Positions 1-8,995 are shown, counted from the first letter of the stretch. The stretch: 45,992 bases of DNA from Alphaproteobacteria bacterium (GCA_009909005.1 JAAAOG010000143.1:1-45992); one strand, 5' to 3'. Made by a program: numbers and translations. The notes: generated by a model from the sequence alone, not told the origin.

Positions 1-387
1 TTTCAGCGCGACGACCGGCAGACCCATTTTCAGGGCGAACTTCATCGCCTCGACGATCTTGGTCGCATGCATCTTGCCGAGCGTGCCCGCCGCCACGGTG
101 AAGTCCTGGGCGAAGGCGGCGACCTGCCGTCCGTCGACATAGCCGGTCCCAACGACCACTCCGTCCGCCGGCAGGTCCTTGTCGGCCATGCCGAAATGAC
201 GCGTGACGTGACGGATATGCGCGCCGATTTCCTGGAAGGTCTCCGGCTGGAACAGCCCGTTCAGCCGTTCGCGCGCCGTCAGCCGGCCCTTGTCGTGGAT
301 TTTCTGGACTTTGTCATCCCCGCCGGCGACGTGGATCGTCCGGCGACGGTCATAGAGCTGATCGAGCAGTTCTTTTGATATGGCCAT
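1..387 (-). CDS. Acyl-CoA carboxylase, carboxyltransferase (beta) subunit, 5' part only
   Basis: Biotin-dependent carboxyltransferase subunit that would move CO2 from carboxybiotin to an acyl-CoA such as propionyl- or methylcrotonyl-CoA. Only the first 129 codons are in the window and the frame is open to the left edge. It starts at ATG 387 (MAISKELLDQLYDRR). The segment KGRLTARERLNGLF is the family's N-terminal signature, followed by ADGVVVGTGYVDGR and FAQDFTVAAGTLGKMHA, which matches the first crotonase-like fold. The substrate cannot be told from this fragment; the N-terminus does not look like classical PccB. It is separated from pckG, on the same strand, by a terminator. No convincing Shine-Dalgarno is visible. 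Confidence 0.85.
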   Translation of the reverse strand, partial: MAISKELLDQLYDRRRTIHVAGGDDKVQKIHDKGRLTARERLNGLFQPETFQEIGAHIRHVTRHFGMADKDLPADGVVVGTGYVDGRQVAAFAQDFTVAAGTLGKMHATKIVEAMKFALKMGLPVVALK

Positions 388-477
388 GGAGCACCTGACG
401 AGGAAATCGGACCGGGCGGCGTGGGGGAGTACCCCGATCCCTTGCGGATGGTGGTGGTCGATTACACTGCAGAGGCC

Positions 478-496
478 TTTTGCGCAAGAGTGCAAT
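478..496 (-). promoter_or_regulatory. Possible TTGC-type operator upstream of the acyl-CoA carboxylase gene
   Basis: On the minus strand the sequence ATTGCACTCTTGCGCAAAA has two TTGC/GCAA-rich half-sites about 90 nt upstream of the carboxylase start. Short-chain acyl-CoA regulators of the PccR type in alphaproteobacteria use TTTGCAAA-like half-sites near carboxylase genes, and this is an imperfect match. The assignment is speculative. Confidence 0.2.
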
Positions 497-573
497 CGGG
501 ATCGCGCCGAAGATCGTTGCGATCGTGCCGGAGGCGGGGCCGGCCCGGTGGTCCGGGAGGCGGGGTTCGGGAC

Positions 574-605
574 GGAAAACCCGCGCCGCCGGATAACGGC
601 GCGGG
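574..605 (-). terminator. Rho-independent terminator of pckG
   Basis: A perfect 9-bp stem (580-588 CCCGCGCCG with 597-605 CGGCGCGGG) with an 8-nt loop lies about 57 nt past the pckG stop. Read on the minus strand it is followed directly by GTTTTCC, a short T-run. It separates pckG from the carboxylase gene. Confidence 0.7.
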
Positions 606-661
606 CTCAGGGTTTGGACGGGATGGGAAGATTCGCGCCGCCGAAGGCCCGGCGCCGCGGC

Positions 662-2506
662 TCAGGCCTCGCGGGCGAGACCCCATTTCGGCGGCGATCG
701 CCACAGGCGGGAGCGCAGCAGCTCGCGTTCGAAGATGAATTCCTTGGGCAGCCGGTCGAAGAAGCGGTCGAACAGCTCCTCGTGGGCATGCGCCTCTTCG
801 CCGCCGGGCCCGCGCTCGATCGCCATCAGGTCATGGAAGGTTTCCCGCGGGAAATTCAGGCCCTGCCATTTCAAATCGTCATAGCGGGGCATCCAGCCGA
901 TCGGGCTTTCGATGGCATAGCCGCGGCCATGCACCCGGTCGATGATCCAGGCCAGCACCCGCATATTCTCGCCGAAGCCGGGCCAGATGAATTTGCCGTC
1001 TTCGCCCTTGCGGAACCAGTTGACCCGGAAGATTCGCGGCGGATTGGGCAGTTTGCGGCCGACATTGAGCCAGTGGGTGAAATAGTCGGCCATGTTGTAG
1101 CCGCAGAAGGGCAGCATCGCCATCGGGTCGCGCCGCATCGCGGCCTGGCCGACGGCGGCGGCGGTCGCCTCGGATCCCATCGTGGCGGCCGAGTACACCC
1201 CGTGCGACCAGTTGAAGGCCTGAAAGACCAGCGGCATGTTGTTGCTCATCCGGCCGCCGAACAGGAAGGCCTCGATCGGCACGCCCGCGGGATCTTCCCA
1301 GTTGGGGTCGATGGTGGGGCATTGCGCCGCCGGCGCGGTGAATCGGGAATTCGGGTGGGAGGAGAGCCGGCCGCTGTCCGGGGTCCAGTCCTCGCCCTTC
1401 CAGTCGATCAGGTGGTCCGGCGGCTCCTTGGTCAGGCCCTCCCACCAGATGTCGCCGTCATCGGTCATGGCGACGTTGGTGAAGATCGAATTGGCACGGC
1501 AGGAGGCCAGGGCATTGGGGTTGGTTCGCTCCGACGTGCCCGGGGCGACGCCGAAGAACCCGGCTTCGGGATTGATGGCATAGAGCCGGCCATCCTCCCC
1601 CGGCTTGATCCAGGCGATGTCGTCGCCGACCGTGTAAACCTTCCAATCCTCGAAGCCCTTGGGCGGCACCATCATGGCGAAGTTCGTCTTGCCGCAGGCG
1701 CTCGGGAAGGCAGCCGCGACATAGGTCTTCTCGCCCTGCGGGTTCTCGACGCCGAGGATCAGCATGTGTTCGGCCAGCCAGCCTTCGTCGCGCGCCATGA
1801 CCGAGGCGATGCGCAGGGCGAAGCACTTCTTGCCGAGCAGGGCATTGCCCCCATAGCCGCTGCCATAGGACCAGATCGACCGCTCCTCCGGGAAATGGAC
1901 GATATAGGTGTTCTCCGGATCGCAGGGCCAGGGCACGTCCTCTTTCCCGCCGGTCAGCGGATAGCCGACCGAATGCAGGCACGGGACGAAATCGCCATTC
2001 GGGCCCAGCACGTCGAGCACCGGCTGCCCCATGCGCGTCATCAGCCGCATATTGGCGACGACGTAGGGCGAATCGGTAATCTCGATGCCGATATGGGCGA
2101 TATGCGAGCCCAGCGGCCCCATGCTGAACGGGATGACGTACATCGTCCGCCCCTGCATGCAGCCATCGAACAGACCGTGGAGCTTCGCCTTCATCTCGCC
2201 CGGCTCGGCCCAGTTGTTGGTCGGGCCGGCATCGTTCTTGTTCACCGAGCAGATGAAGGTCCGGCCCTCGACGCGGGCGACGTCTCGGGGGTCGGACCGG
2301 ACGAGATAGGAATTGGGCCGCTTTTCTTCGTTCAGCTTAAAGGCGGCGCCGGCCTCGATCATCAGCCGGCCCATGGCATCGTATTCAGAGTCTGAGCCGT
2401 CGCACCAATGGACCTGATCCGGCTTGCACAGCGTCACCATGTCGTTCACCCAGGCCAGCAGCCTGGCGTTTGTGGTTGTCCCGCCGGGAATGCCCGTGCT
2501 GGTCAT
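662..2506 (-). CDS. pckG: Phosphoenolpyruvate carboxykinase (GTP)
   Basis: Converts oxaloacetate plus GTP to PEP, GDP and CO2, the entry step of gluconeogenesis, in the cytoplasm. The 614-aa product has the length and motifs of the GTP-dependent family, not the shorter ATP-dependent one. It has the kinase-1a/P-loop [15 protein letters not shown] with the catalytic-region Cys in SACGKT, the kinase-2 region [14 protein letters not shown], and [18 protein letters not shown]. The GTP-binding part includes [25 protein letters not shown] 2506 is preceded by a strong GGAGGG at about 7 nt, so this start is well supported. It is a single-gene unit: an upstream regulatory gap on one side and a terminator at 574-605 on the other. 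Family membership is very secure. Confidence 0.97.
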   Translation of the reverse strand: MTSTGIPGGTTTNARLLAWVNDMVTLCKPDQVHWCDGSDSEYDAMGRLMIEAGAAFKLNEEKRPNSYLVRSDPRDVARVEGRTFICSVNKNDAGPTNNWAEPGEMKAKLHGLFDGCMQGRTMYVIPFSMGPLGSHIAHIGIEITDSPYVVANMRLMTRMGQPVLDVLGPNGDFVPCLHSVGYPLTGGKEDVPWPCDPENTYIVHFPEERSIWSYGSGYGGNALLGKKCFALRIASVMARDEGWLAEHMLILGVENPQGEKTYVAAAFPSACGKTNFAMMVPPKGFEDWKVYTVGDDIAWIKPGEDGRLYAINPEAGFFGVAPGTSERTNPNALASCRANSIFTNVAMTDDGDIWWEGLTKEPPDHLIDWKGEDWTPDSGRLSSHPNSRFTAPAAQCPTIDPNWEDPAGVPIEAFLFGGRMSNNMPLVFQAFNWSHGVYSAATMGSEATAAAVGQAAMRRDPMAMLPFCGYNMADYFTHWLNVGRKLPNPPRIFRVNWFRKGEDGKFIWPGFGENMRVLAWIIDRVHGRGYAIESPIGWMPRYDDLKWQGLNFPRETFHDLMAIERGPGGEEAHAHEELFDRFFDRLPKEFIFERELLRSRLWRSPPKWGLAREA

Positions 2507-2888
2507 ATCTTCCCTCCAGATACGGAATACTGCGTGCGAGTTCGCCTGTGGGCGACAAGGTGGCGACGGTCGGCATGAGCCGCAAAAATTTCCGCCATTG
2601 GATTGCCCGGGTGCAGGCAGGCGAACCGCCAGCCATGGGGGATGGAACGGTGCGAGGGCCCGTAAAGCCTGACGCGGCTGTCAAGGCGCTCCGGGCAGCC
2701 GACAGCAGACAACGGAAGACCGAAAGGCTTACCATCGCACGTTACGTCCGTCACTGCGCTGCACATTGATCTGAATCAGCCGCCAGGGTGCCCCCTCTAA
2801 CCGGCTGGAAATCCAATATCTGCCAGAGTGGCGGCTTGTCCGCGGGACCGCAAGCCAAAAGCCACAAAAGGTTTAGGGAGAAGGAGGG
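2507..2888. other. Intergenic region between gamma-glutamyltransferase and pckG
   Basis: This 382-nt gap carries no coding frame I would defend. It must hold the pckG promoter. A TTGACA hexamer on the minus strand lies at 2679-2684, but I see no convincing -10 at the right spacing. An FNR/FixK-like palindrome lies at 2766-2779 and is listed separately. Confidence 0.5.
2766..2779 (-). promoter_or_regulatory. FNR/FixK-like box upstream of pckG
   Basis: TTGATCTGAATCAG matches the FNR/FixK consensus TTGAT-N4-ATCAA at nine of ten defined positions. It lies about 260 nt upstream of the pckG ATG in a non-coding gap, so any effect would need a long leader. The match is seen directly; the function is inference, because one such box can occur by chance. 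Confidence 0.3.
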
Positions 2889-4442
2889 TCAGACCGTCGC
2901 GGCAGCACCGCCCCGGCGGGGGTCGCCATGGCCGTCGAGATCGCCGCGGCTGGTGCGGTGGACGGCGTGAACGCCGCCGAAGAACAAACTGCGGTCGGTC
3001 CAGAGCCGGCTCTCGCGGGCGGCAGCCCGGGCCGCTGCCACGGCCTCCTCGCCATAGCCGGGCTCGATGTCCAGGTGCTCGCCTTCCATATGCAGCCGCG
3101 GCGACTCGATTGCCCGATCCAGGGGCAGGCCGAAATGCAGCAGGTTGACAAGGACCTGCAGGATGGCCGAGCGGATGCGGTTCGATCCGCCGCTGCCCAG
3201 GACGGTCATGCCGCCCTCCGGCCGGACCACCAGGCTCGGCGCCATCATCGACGACATCCGGGTATCGCGTGGCCAGCCATGGAAACCGGCGGGGTTGAGG
3301 TCCTCCTCGCCCAGCATGTTGTTAAGAATGAACCCGTCGCCCGGGCGCATCATGCCGCAGCTTTCGCCATTGGTGACGGTCAGGGCGGCGGCGCCGCCGG
3401 CCTTGTCGATGACACTGATATGGGTGGTGCCGCGATAGGCCGCCGGGCCCGCCATGACCGCGTCCCGCCAGCGGGCGACCAGCCGGGGGGCGAGCAGGGC
3501 GGCTTCCAGCTCGGACCGGCCGGCGGCGAAGGAGACGGTGCGCCGCAGCCGATTGACCGTCGCCATGGCCGTGGCCAGCCTCTGCAGGTGGCGGGGCGAA
3601 TCGAACGCGGCGTCCTGCAGCGGCCGGCCGTCGAGCAGCGCCAGCGCCAGGGCGATGAGGATGCCGCCGGCCGATGGCGGCGGGTTGGTGAGAATGCGGG
3701 CGCCGGCGAACGGAGTTTCCAGGGGCGGGCGGACCTCGGCGCGGTACAATCTGAGGTCGTCGGCGGTGAGATGGCCGCCCGCCTCGCGGCAGGCGGCGGC
3801 GATGTTGCGGGCGATCTCGCCCTCATAGAACAGCCGCTCGCCCTCATGCGCCAGCGCATCGAGCGTCTCGGCCAAGGCCGGCCAGACGAAGCGTTCGCCC
3901 TCCCGGCACATGCCATCGGGGTCGGCGGCGCCGGCGAACAGGGCCCGGCAGGCCGGCGAGGCGCGCAGGATCGGCCCGACCACCTGCGCCAGATGCGCCT
4001 GCATGGCGCTGACCCGCGAACCGGCCTTGGCAAGCGTGATGCCCGGCGCGACGAGGCGGGTCATCGGCAGGCGGCAGAGATCGCGATGGGCGGCAAACAG
4101 GCCGCGGACAATGCCCGGGGTGGCGGCCGCGCCCAGGCCGATATGGAATTCCTGCGTGGCGGTGCCGAAATCCGCCAGGACCGGGCGGAAATCGATTTCC
4201 CCTTCCGGGCGTCGCTGCCGCGGCGTGTGCACGAAAAAGTCGTAGAGCCTCGCCGGTCCATCGGCCGGCCGTGCCAGCAGAAACCCGCCGCCGCCGAGAT
4301 TGGCGAGGATCGGCTCGGCCGTGCATGCAGCAAAAAAGGCGGCCAGCGCCGCATCCGCCGCCGTTCCGCCATCCTGGAGGATTTCGGTTGCGGCGGCGAC
4401 GGTCTCCGCGTGACCGGCCGCAACGGCGCCAAACCGACTCAT
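2889..4442 (-). CDS. Gamma-glutamyltransferase family protein (Ntn hydrolase)
   Basis: Gamma-glutamyltransferases cleave or transfer the gamma-glutamyl group of glutathione and related compounds after self-processing. From ATG 4442 the product is 517 aa. Family features: the N-terminal GAVAAGHAETVAAATEIL and GGTAADAALAAFFA, ANLGGGGFLLA, the processing site RGTTHISVID (nucleophile Thr near residue 337), NGESCGMMRPGDGFILNNMLGEED in the beta chain, and VLGSGGSNRIRSA. The frame is open upstream to 4556, but MSRFGAVAAGHAET is the natural family N-terminus. From either start I see no signal peptide, so this copy may act in the cytoplasm, unlike E. coli Ggt. The 3' end includes a Gly/Arg-rich tail. 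The substrate is unknown. Confidence 0.88.
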   Translation of the reverse strand: MSRFGAVAAGHAETVAAATEILQDGGTAADAALAAFFAACTAEPILANLGGGGFLLARPADGPARLYDFFVHTPRQRRPEGEIDFRPVLADFGTATQEFHIGLGAAATPGIVRGLFAAHRDLCRLPMTRLVAPGITLAKAGSRVSAMQAHLAQVVGPILRASPACRALFAGAADPDGMCREGERFVWPALAETLDALAHEGERLFYEGEIARNIAAACREAGGHLTADDLRLYRAEVRPPLETPFAGARILTNPPPSAGGILIALALALLDGRPLQDAAFDSPRHLQRLATAMATVNRLRRTVSFAAGRSELEAALLAPRLVARWRDAVMAGPAAYRGTTHISVIDKAGGAAALTVTNGESCGMMRPGDGFILNNMLGEEDLNPAGFHGWPRDTRMSSMMAPSLVVRPEGGMTVLGSGGSNRIRSAILQVLVNLLHFGLPLDRAIESPRLHMEGEHLDIEPGYGEEAVAAARAAARESRLWTDRSLFFGGVHAVHRTSRGDLDGHGDPRRGGAAATV

Positions 4443-4882
4443 GACCGGACGTCTCCCAACCGGCCCACAGCATAGAAGAGCCGGTAGCAACCCCGTCTCA
4501 CAGTTCCGTGCCCGCGTAATTTCGCCGCGCCCGGCCCTTGGTGTTCCGGCCACCAATGAACCGGCGAGTTTGTGGAGAAGACGCTGCCGCGATATTTGGA
4601 ATCGTTCGAGGGATTAACCACGCTGGCCTCGCCCAAGTTTGTCAATCTGTCCCTTGCCGGCCGGAAGCCGCGGGGATCATTCTAGCCGACAGGGTCACCT
4701 CTCGATATGACCCCGCCCGGCCGGCCTGCGACACCTCACGGGGGAGGGTGGCGCGAGGCCGGCCGGGTAAACTCCCCGAGCCCGGCCGCAACGGTTGTAA
4801 CGCGCGGCTCAGGTCGACCGCCATGGAAAAGCGCGGTCTCTGGGATGGGGCGGTCTCCGAGCGGGGCGGTCTCCGGGCACGC
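4443..4882. other. Intergenic region upstream of the gamma-glutamyltransferase gene
   Basis: The 440-nt gap lies between two minus-strand genes. A minus-strand TTGACA hexamer lies at 4640-4645, without a clear -10 partner. Near the right end the 13-mer GGGGCGGTCTCCG occurs twice (4847-4859 and 4863-4875, 16-nt period). I see no coding frame with family resemblance. Confidence 0.45.
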
Positions 4883-6268
4883 TCAGGGGAAGCCGACGAA
4901 CAGGGCGCGGCAGACATCGACATTGCGGTATTCCCGCTCGAAGCGGAATTCGTCGACGAAGCGGATGTCGAACAGGCATTCGCCGGGGTGATCGAACAGC
5001 GGCACCAGCATCTCCGCACCCGGCAGCAGCACCCCGCTGCTCAAGCGGTTGTGCTCCCAGCTATCGGACCAGACGGGCGAAGCGAAGATCGCCACCACGG
5101 CGCTGGTCCCGAAATTGCGCGCGACGAAGCCCGGCCGCGGCCCGGCGAGCGGTGGCGCGTCGCGGCCTCCGGGACCCGGCCCGGACCCGGCAACGGCCGG
5201 CGTCTCCGGCGGTCGCGGCGGCGGCGGTGCGATCTCGAACAGCTTGTCGCGCTCGTACGCGGTCAAGCGTCCGGTCTCCGCCCGCCCGAGGTCGCGCTGG
5301 AAGGCGCGAATGGCGGCGCGGGTGCCGGGCCCGAAGATCCCGTCGATTGCCATGCTGTAATGCCCGAGGGCCTGCAGCGAGGCCTGGACGTCCAGGCGTT
5401 CCGCCCGGCTCAGACTGACCGGCGGGTCGGGAGCCCGGGCCGCAGCCCTGCCGGGCTCGCCGGGTGTGTCCGGTCCGACCCCCTCCTCCGGCTCATCCGC
5501 CGCCGACCCGGCATTCTCCGGCGGCTCCGGTTCCGGCTCCGTAACGGTTTGCGGCAGCTCCCGCTCCAGGGCTGCGAGATCATCCAGCTGCAGCCGCGCC
5601 AGCCGGGCGAAGCGGCCGTCCGGATAGGCCTCGAGATAGTGCTCCAGGGCCTGCCGCCGTTGGTCCGGTCCTTCGAGTCGCTGGGTGCTCCGCCAGATTT
5701 CGAGTTCCAGGGCGGCGGGATCCGGACCCGGGCGTGGCCCGGGCGCGTCCTCCCCCGCCGCCTCCCCCGCCGCCTCCGCCTCCGCCTCCGCCTCCGTCTC
5801 CGTCTGGGACGCGCCGGCGCCCGGGGCGTCGTCCGGGCTGTCACCGGCCTCCGTCGCCTCGGTTTCGTCCGGGCAGTGCGCGGCAAGCCAGGCCGATATG
5901 GCGCGGTTGGCCGGCTCGGCGAGCCGGGCCGGATTGCCGGCCGCGTCGGCCCGCAGGTCGGGAATCAGCCGGGCCATCAGGTCGGCCGCGTCCGGCGCGC
6001 GACCGTCGAAACAGCCTGCGAGATCGCGGCCGGACGCTTGCTCCAGGTCGAGCATCGCCCGCAGATAGGTTGTACACTGGAAGGCGTCAAACTCGGCGGT
6101 CACGGCGCCGCCCAGTGCGCCTTCGCACCAGCCGAGCAGCTCGCGCGTCGTCACCTGGGCCCGCGCCGGCCCGGCAAGAGCCGGAAGAAGCAGGCCGGCC
6201 ATGCACAGGCCCGCCAGAAGTCGGGCCCTCAGGCCGCCGGACCGCGCGTTGAGGGTGGGAGCGGCCAT
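4883..6268 (-). CDS. Exported Rap1a-like / peptidoglycan-binding domain protein
   Basis: Function unknown. The 461-aa protein from ATG 6268 has a signal peptide (LLAGLCMAGLLLPALAGPARA, cleavage after about A37). Next is a four-cysteine domain (residues about 44-133; C48, C65, C86, C132) that resembles the Rap1a/Tai immunity-protein fold in cysteine spacing and pattern. An acidic Glu-Ala linker (about 134-187) follows, then a short helical TPR-like hairpin (QALEHYLEAYPDGRFARL) and a Pro/Glu linker. A PG_binding_1 domain (about 290-335; QALGHYSMAIDGIFGPGTR, AFQRDLG) and a C-terminal beta-rich domain with two Cys complete it. The start lies 4 nt after the stop of the upstream SUMF1-fold gene, so the two are surely co-transcribed. 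The Rap1a link is inference; the PG-binding call is strong. Confidence 0.75.
   Translation of the reverse strand: MAAPTLNARSGGLRARLLAGLCMAGLLLPALAGPARAQVTTRELLGWCEGALGGAVTAEFDAFQCTTYLRAMLDLEQASGRDLAGCFDGRAPDAADLMARLIPDLRADAAGNPARLAEPANRAISAWLAAHCPDETEATEAGDSPDDAPGAGASQTETEAEAEAEAAGEAAGEDAPGPRPGPDPAALELEIWRSTQRLEGPDQRRQALEHYLEAYPDGRFARLARLQLDDLAALERELPQTVTEPEPEPPENAGSAADEPEEGVGPDTPGEPGRAAARAPDPPVSLSRAERLDVQASLQALGHYSMAIDGIFGPGTRAAIRAFQRDLGRAETGRLTAYERDKLFEIAPPPPRPPETPAVAGSGPGPGGRDAPPLAGPRPGFVARNFGTSAVVAIFASPVWSDSWEHNRLSSGVLLPGAEMLVPLFDHPGECLFDIRFVDEFRFEREYRNVDVCRALFVGFP
5749..5805. repeat. GCCTCC hexanucleotide tract inside the linker of the PG-binding protein
   Basis: A tract of perfect and near-perfect GCCTCC/CCGCCT units encodes, on the minus strand, the Glu-Ala run of the linker (TETEAEAEAEAAGEAAGE). 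The 6-nt period keeps frame, so copy-number change would only lengthen or shorten the linker. Confidence 0.6.
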
Positions 6269-6272
6269 AGGA

Positions 6273-7880
6273 TCACCGCTCCGCCAGTTGTGCCTGCCAG
6301 GCCGGGCGGTCGACCCGGCCCTGGCGGCGATAGGCGGCGGCGTGCTCGACGAAGAGGCCGGCGAGGCGGGTGAGGGCCTCGCGGCCGCGGCCTTCCAGCT
6401 CGACGGCGAGCACGGCGTGCTGGGCGCGCAGCGTCTCGGCATCGAAATTCTCCGCCGCCGTAATCACCGTGTCGACATAGGCCGTCCAGTCCTCCTCCAC
6501 CGTCCCGGCAACCGTTTCGTAGCGCTCCAGCGCCTGGCGGGCCAGCGGCGATTCGGCATCCGCCCGCAGATAGGCATCGCGGATGGTTCGGCGCATGGCC
6601 AGAGCGGCCAGGTTTTGCCGCAGCGAGCCGGCCAGGAAGCCGCCGAGGCGCATCAGGCTGCGGGCCGTCCGGGCGGTGCGACCGGCACTCTCCTCGGTCA
6701 CCGTGCGCAGGGACACGGCAAGGCGCTCCAGCCCCTGCCGCCGCTCCGGGTCGTCGGTCGCCTGCGCCAGCCGGCCGATCTCCGCCAGAATGTCGGCGGC
6801 GGTGTCGCGGGCCGGGCCTCCCGCCTCATTGGCGCCGGCCAGGTCCGCCACCTCCCGGCGGATCTGGTTGACCCGGCCGAGCGAGGTGAGGGCCGGCGCC
6901 CCGATCGCCAGGCGGAAGCCGACATCGTCCGGCCGGTTGGGCGCGCCGTCGACGAAGGGCGGCAGCTCGCGCCGGAAGGCGGAGCGGATGGCATGGCGCG
7001 GCGTGCGGAAGCTGCCCCCCTTGATCAGGGTGCCGCCGGGCTGGCCGTGCAGCCGTCCGAAGCGGTTGAGGCGGAAGGGCTCCAGAACGATCTCCGCGGC
7101 GTTGCCGAGCATGTCGTGCAGCCCGAGCGGGTTGGGGGCCAGCAGGCCGGCCGGGTGCAGCCGGCCGCCTGCCGACTGCGATCCCTGGAACCAGACATGG
7201 CCCGGCATGCCGTCCGGCATCGGAAAGACCCGCTCCCGAAAGAGCGCGGCCGAGACGGCGAGGCCGCCGCGCGCCGCATATTCCCATTCCGCCTCGCTCG
7301 GCAGGCGGAGGAACCCGGCGACGCCGTCCTCCCGCGGCAGGGCCCCGGGTGCAGCCGCGTGCAGCCAGGTGGTATAGGTCTCGGCGAGGGCTTCGGCCTC
7401 CGACCGGGTCAGTCCGACGGCCGGACGGGTGTCGCGAATGGCCGGGGTGGGACAGGCGTGATCGTCGTTCCCGGCCGCCTCCAGCGCCGCGACCTGCAGC
7501 GCCGTCACCTCGTAGGCGCCGAGATAGTAGAGCCGCCGGGCCGGGTCCTCCCGATGGGTGAAGCCGCCGGCGACATGGGCGTAGCGCGGCATCTCGGCAT
7601 AGGCCTGGCCGGGGTCCTCGCCGCCGATGAGGATGCGGCGATCGTCGAGAAAGCCGGCCGCGGGAGTCTCCACCGGCCGAAAGGCCATGGCACCGCCGCA
7701 CGGCATGGGCAGCACAAGGTCACCGGCTCGCGGCTGCGGGTTGAACAGCCGCTCCGGCCAGGGCTCCGCAGCCTGCGCGCCGCGGCCGGTCTGTACCGCG
7801 AGCAGCAGCAGCACCGCGATCAGGGCGCGCCGGAAGGCCTGCCTCATCCGGCCATTTTCGGGAACGGGATGTTGTTTCAT
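6273..7880 (-). CDS. Exported SUMF1/formylglycine-generating-enzyme-fold protein without active-site cysteines
   Basis: A 535-aa protein from ATG 7880; ATG 7847 (MRQAFRRALIAV) is an alternative. It has a signal peptide (LIAVLLLLAVQTGRGAQA), a SUMF1/FGE-sulfatase fold domain (about residues 50-325) and a helical C-terminal part of about 200 aa. Domain motifs are YYLGAYEVTALQVAALEA, RLPSEAEWEYAARGG, NPLGLHDMLGNAAEIVLEP, GGSFRTPRHAIRSAFRREL and DDVGFRLA. The Cys pair that catalyses formylglycine formation would lie in the GGSF...R region, and no Cys is present there. The domain is therefore probably a binding or structural module (inference). The stop is 4 nt before the start of the PG-binding gene, so the two form an operon and probably act together in the periplasm. 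Confidence 0.8.
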   Translation of the reverse strand: MKQHPVPENGRMRQAFRRALIAVLLLLAVQTGRGAQAAEPWPERLFNPQPRAGDLVLPMPCGGAMAFRPVETPAAGFLDDRRILIGGEDPGQAYAEMPRYAHVAGGFTHREDPARRLYYLGAYEVTALQVAALEAAGNDDHACPTPAIRDTRPAVGLTRSEAEALAETYTTWLHAAAPGALPREDGVAGFLRLPSEAEWEYAARGGLAVSAALFRERVFPMPDGMPGHVWFQGSQSAGGRLHPAGLLAPNPLGLHDMLGNAAEIVLEPFRLNRFGRLHGQPGGTLIKGGSFRTPRHAIRSAFRRELPPFVDGAPNRPDDVGFRLAIGAPALTSLGRVNQIRREVADLAGANEAGGPARDTAADILAEIGRLAQATDDPERRQGLERLAVSLRTVTEESAGRTARTARSLMRLGGFLAGSLRQNLAALAMRRTIRDAYLRADAESPLARQALERYETVAGTVEEDWTAYVDTVITAAENFDAETLRAQHAVLAVELEGRGREALTRLAGLFVEHAAAYRRQGRVDRPAWQAQLAER

Positions 7881-8033
7881 CGAGTCCGCGTCTGGTGACC
7901 GGTACAACCTGGCGGCAACCTGTGCCCTCGCCATGGACATAGCATGGCACTTGTGTGGCGCCGAGCCCGGCACAAGCTTGCGGGGCGTTAGGCGGGCCGC
8001 CATGCTGGTCCGAACAGCCGCGAGGCCAGCACG

Positions 8034-8864
8034 ATGACCGACGATCCCGACCTCGACAGCCCCTTTATCGTCATGGTGGCGCCGAACGGCGCATATCTGA
8101 CGAAAGACGATCACCCGGCCCTGCCGCTCCGGCCGCAGGAAATCGCCAGGACGGCCGCCGAATGCCGCGAGGCCGGTGCCGCCATGCTCCACCTGCATGT
8201 GCGCGACGCCGCGGGCCGTCACCTTCTGAACGTCGATGCGTACGCCCAGACGCTGGATGCGGTTGCCGCGGAGGCCGGCCGGGACCTGCTCTGCCAGATC
8301 AGCACCGAGGCGGCGGGCCGGTATGGCCCGGAGGAGCAGATGGCGGTGGTGACCGAACTGCGGCCCGAAGCGGCCTCGGTCTCATTGCGTGAGCTGGTGA
8401 GCAGACCGGAGCGTGAAACGGACGTGGCGCGGTTCCTTCTTTGGGCGAGGACCGAGGGCGTACGCGTCCAGTACATTCTGTATGATGTGGCCGACGTTCT
8501 GCAGTTCAACGACTGGTGGGGCCGCGGGCTGATCCCCGGTCCGCGGCCCTTCGTGCTGTTCGTCGTCGGCCGCCGCCCGCCGGGGCCGCCCGGCCGGCCG
8601 CGCGATCTGGTGACGCCGCTCGGTCTGGCGGCACCGGAGGCGATGTGGGCGGTCTGCGCCTTCGGCCGGCTGGAAGGGGCATGCGCGTTGACGGCGGCGG
8701 CCATGGGGGGGCATAGTCGTATTGGTTTTGAGAACAATTTGCGTCTTGCCAATGGCGAGATTGCGCCGGACAACCGATCCCTGGTCGCACAGGCGGTCAG
8801 GGGCGGTATGGCGGTGGGGCGACCGATCGCCACGGCCGCTCAGGTGCGGGAGCTGCTGGTCTGA
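8034..8864 (+). CDS. BKACE-family (DUF849) beta-keto acid cleavage enzyme
   Basis: Members of this Zn-dependent TIM-barrel family condense a beta-keto acid with acetyl-CoA and split it to acetoacetate and a new CoA ester; the founding member, Kce, acts in lysine fermentation. The 276-aa product has the APNGA...DHPALP N-terminus, the metal-binding HLHVRD (H53, H55), QISTEAAGRYGPEEQM, and the C-terminal GHSRIGFENNL with the family Glu near residue 233. Its substrate cannot be told from sequence. It lies 131 nt upstream of a TAXI receptor gene on the same strand, so it may process the compound imported by that transporter (inference). ATG 8034 has a GAGG about 9 nt upstream. Confidence 0.88.
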   Translation: MTDDPDLDSPFIVMVAPNGAYLTKDDHPALPLRPQEIARTAAECREAGAAMLHLHVRDAAGRHLLNVDAYAQTLDAVAAEAGRDLLCQISTEAAGRYGPEEQMAVVTELRPEAASVSLRELVSRPERETDVARFLLWARTEGVRVQYILYDVADVLQFNDWWGRGLIPGPRPFVLFVVGRRPPGPPGRPRDLVTPLGLAAPEAMWAVCAFGRLEGACALTAAAMGGHSRIGFENNLRLANGEIAPDNRSLVAQAVRGGMAVGRPIATAAQVRELLV

Positions 8865-8995
8865 CCGGCGAACCGCCGAGACGTGCGCTTGGTGCGTTTC
8901 GACCGGGCCGGCCTGCGGCATCAACCTGCACCGCAGCCGGAGGTCGGTGACCGGCCCCCGGCTGGAAAGAAAATCGTGAGGAACGGAGGATCAGC

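Noticed and set aside
380-2395. Long plus-strand open frame (671 codons)
   Set aside because: It lies antisense to pckG in GC-rich DNA, its translation has no family motif, and pckG on the other strand is unmistakable.
2470-2769. 99-codon plus-strand frame in the pckG upstream region
   Set aside because: It overlaps the pckG start, lacks a ribosome-binding site, and its translation resembles nothing I know.
6273-7880. Active formylglycine-generating enzyme (sulfatase maturation)
   Set aside because: The fold is present but the catalytic Cys positions are occupied by other residues, and no sulfatase gene is in the window.
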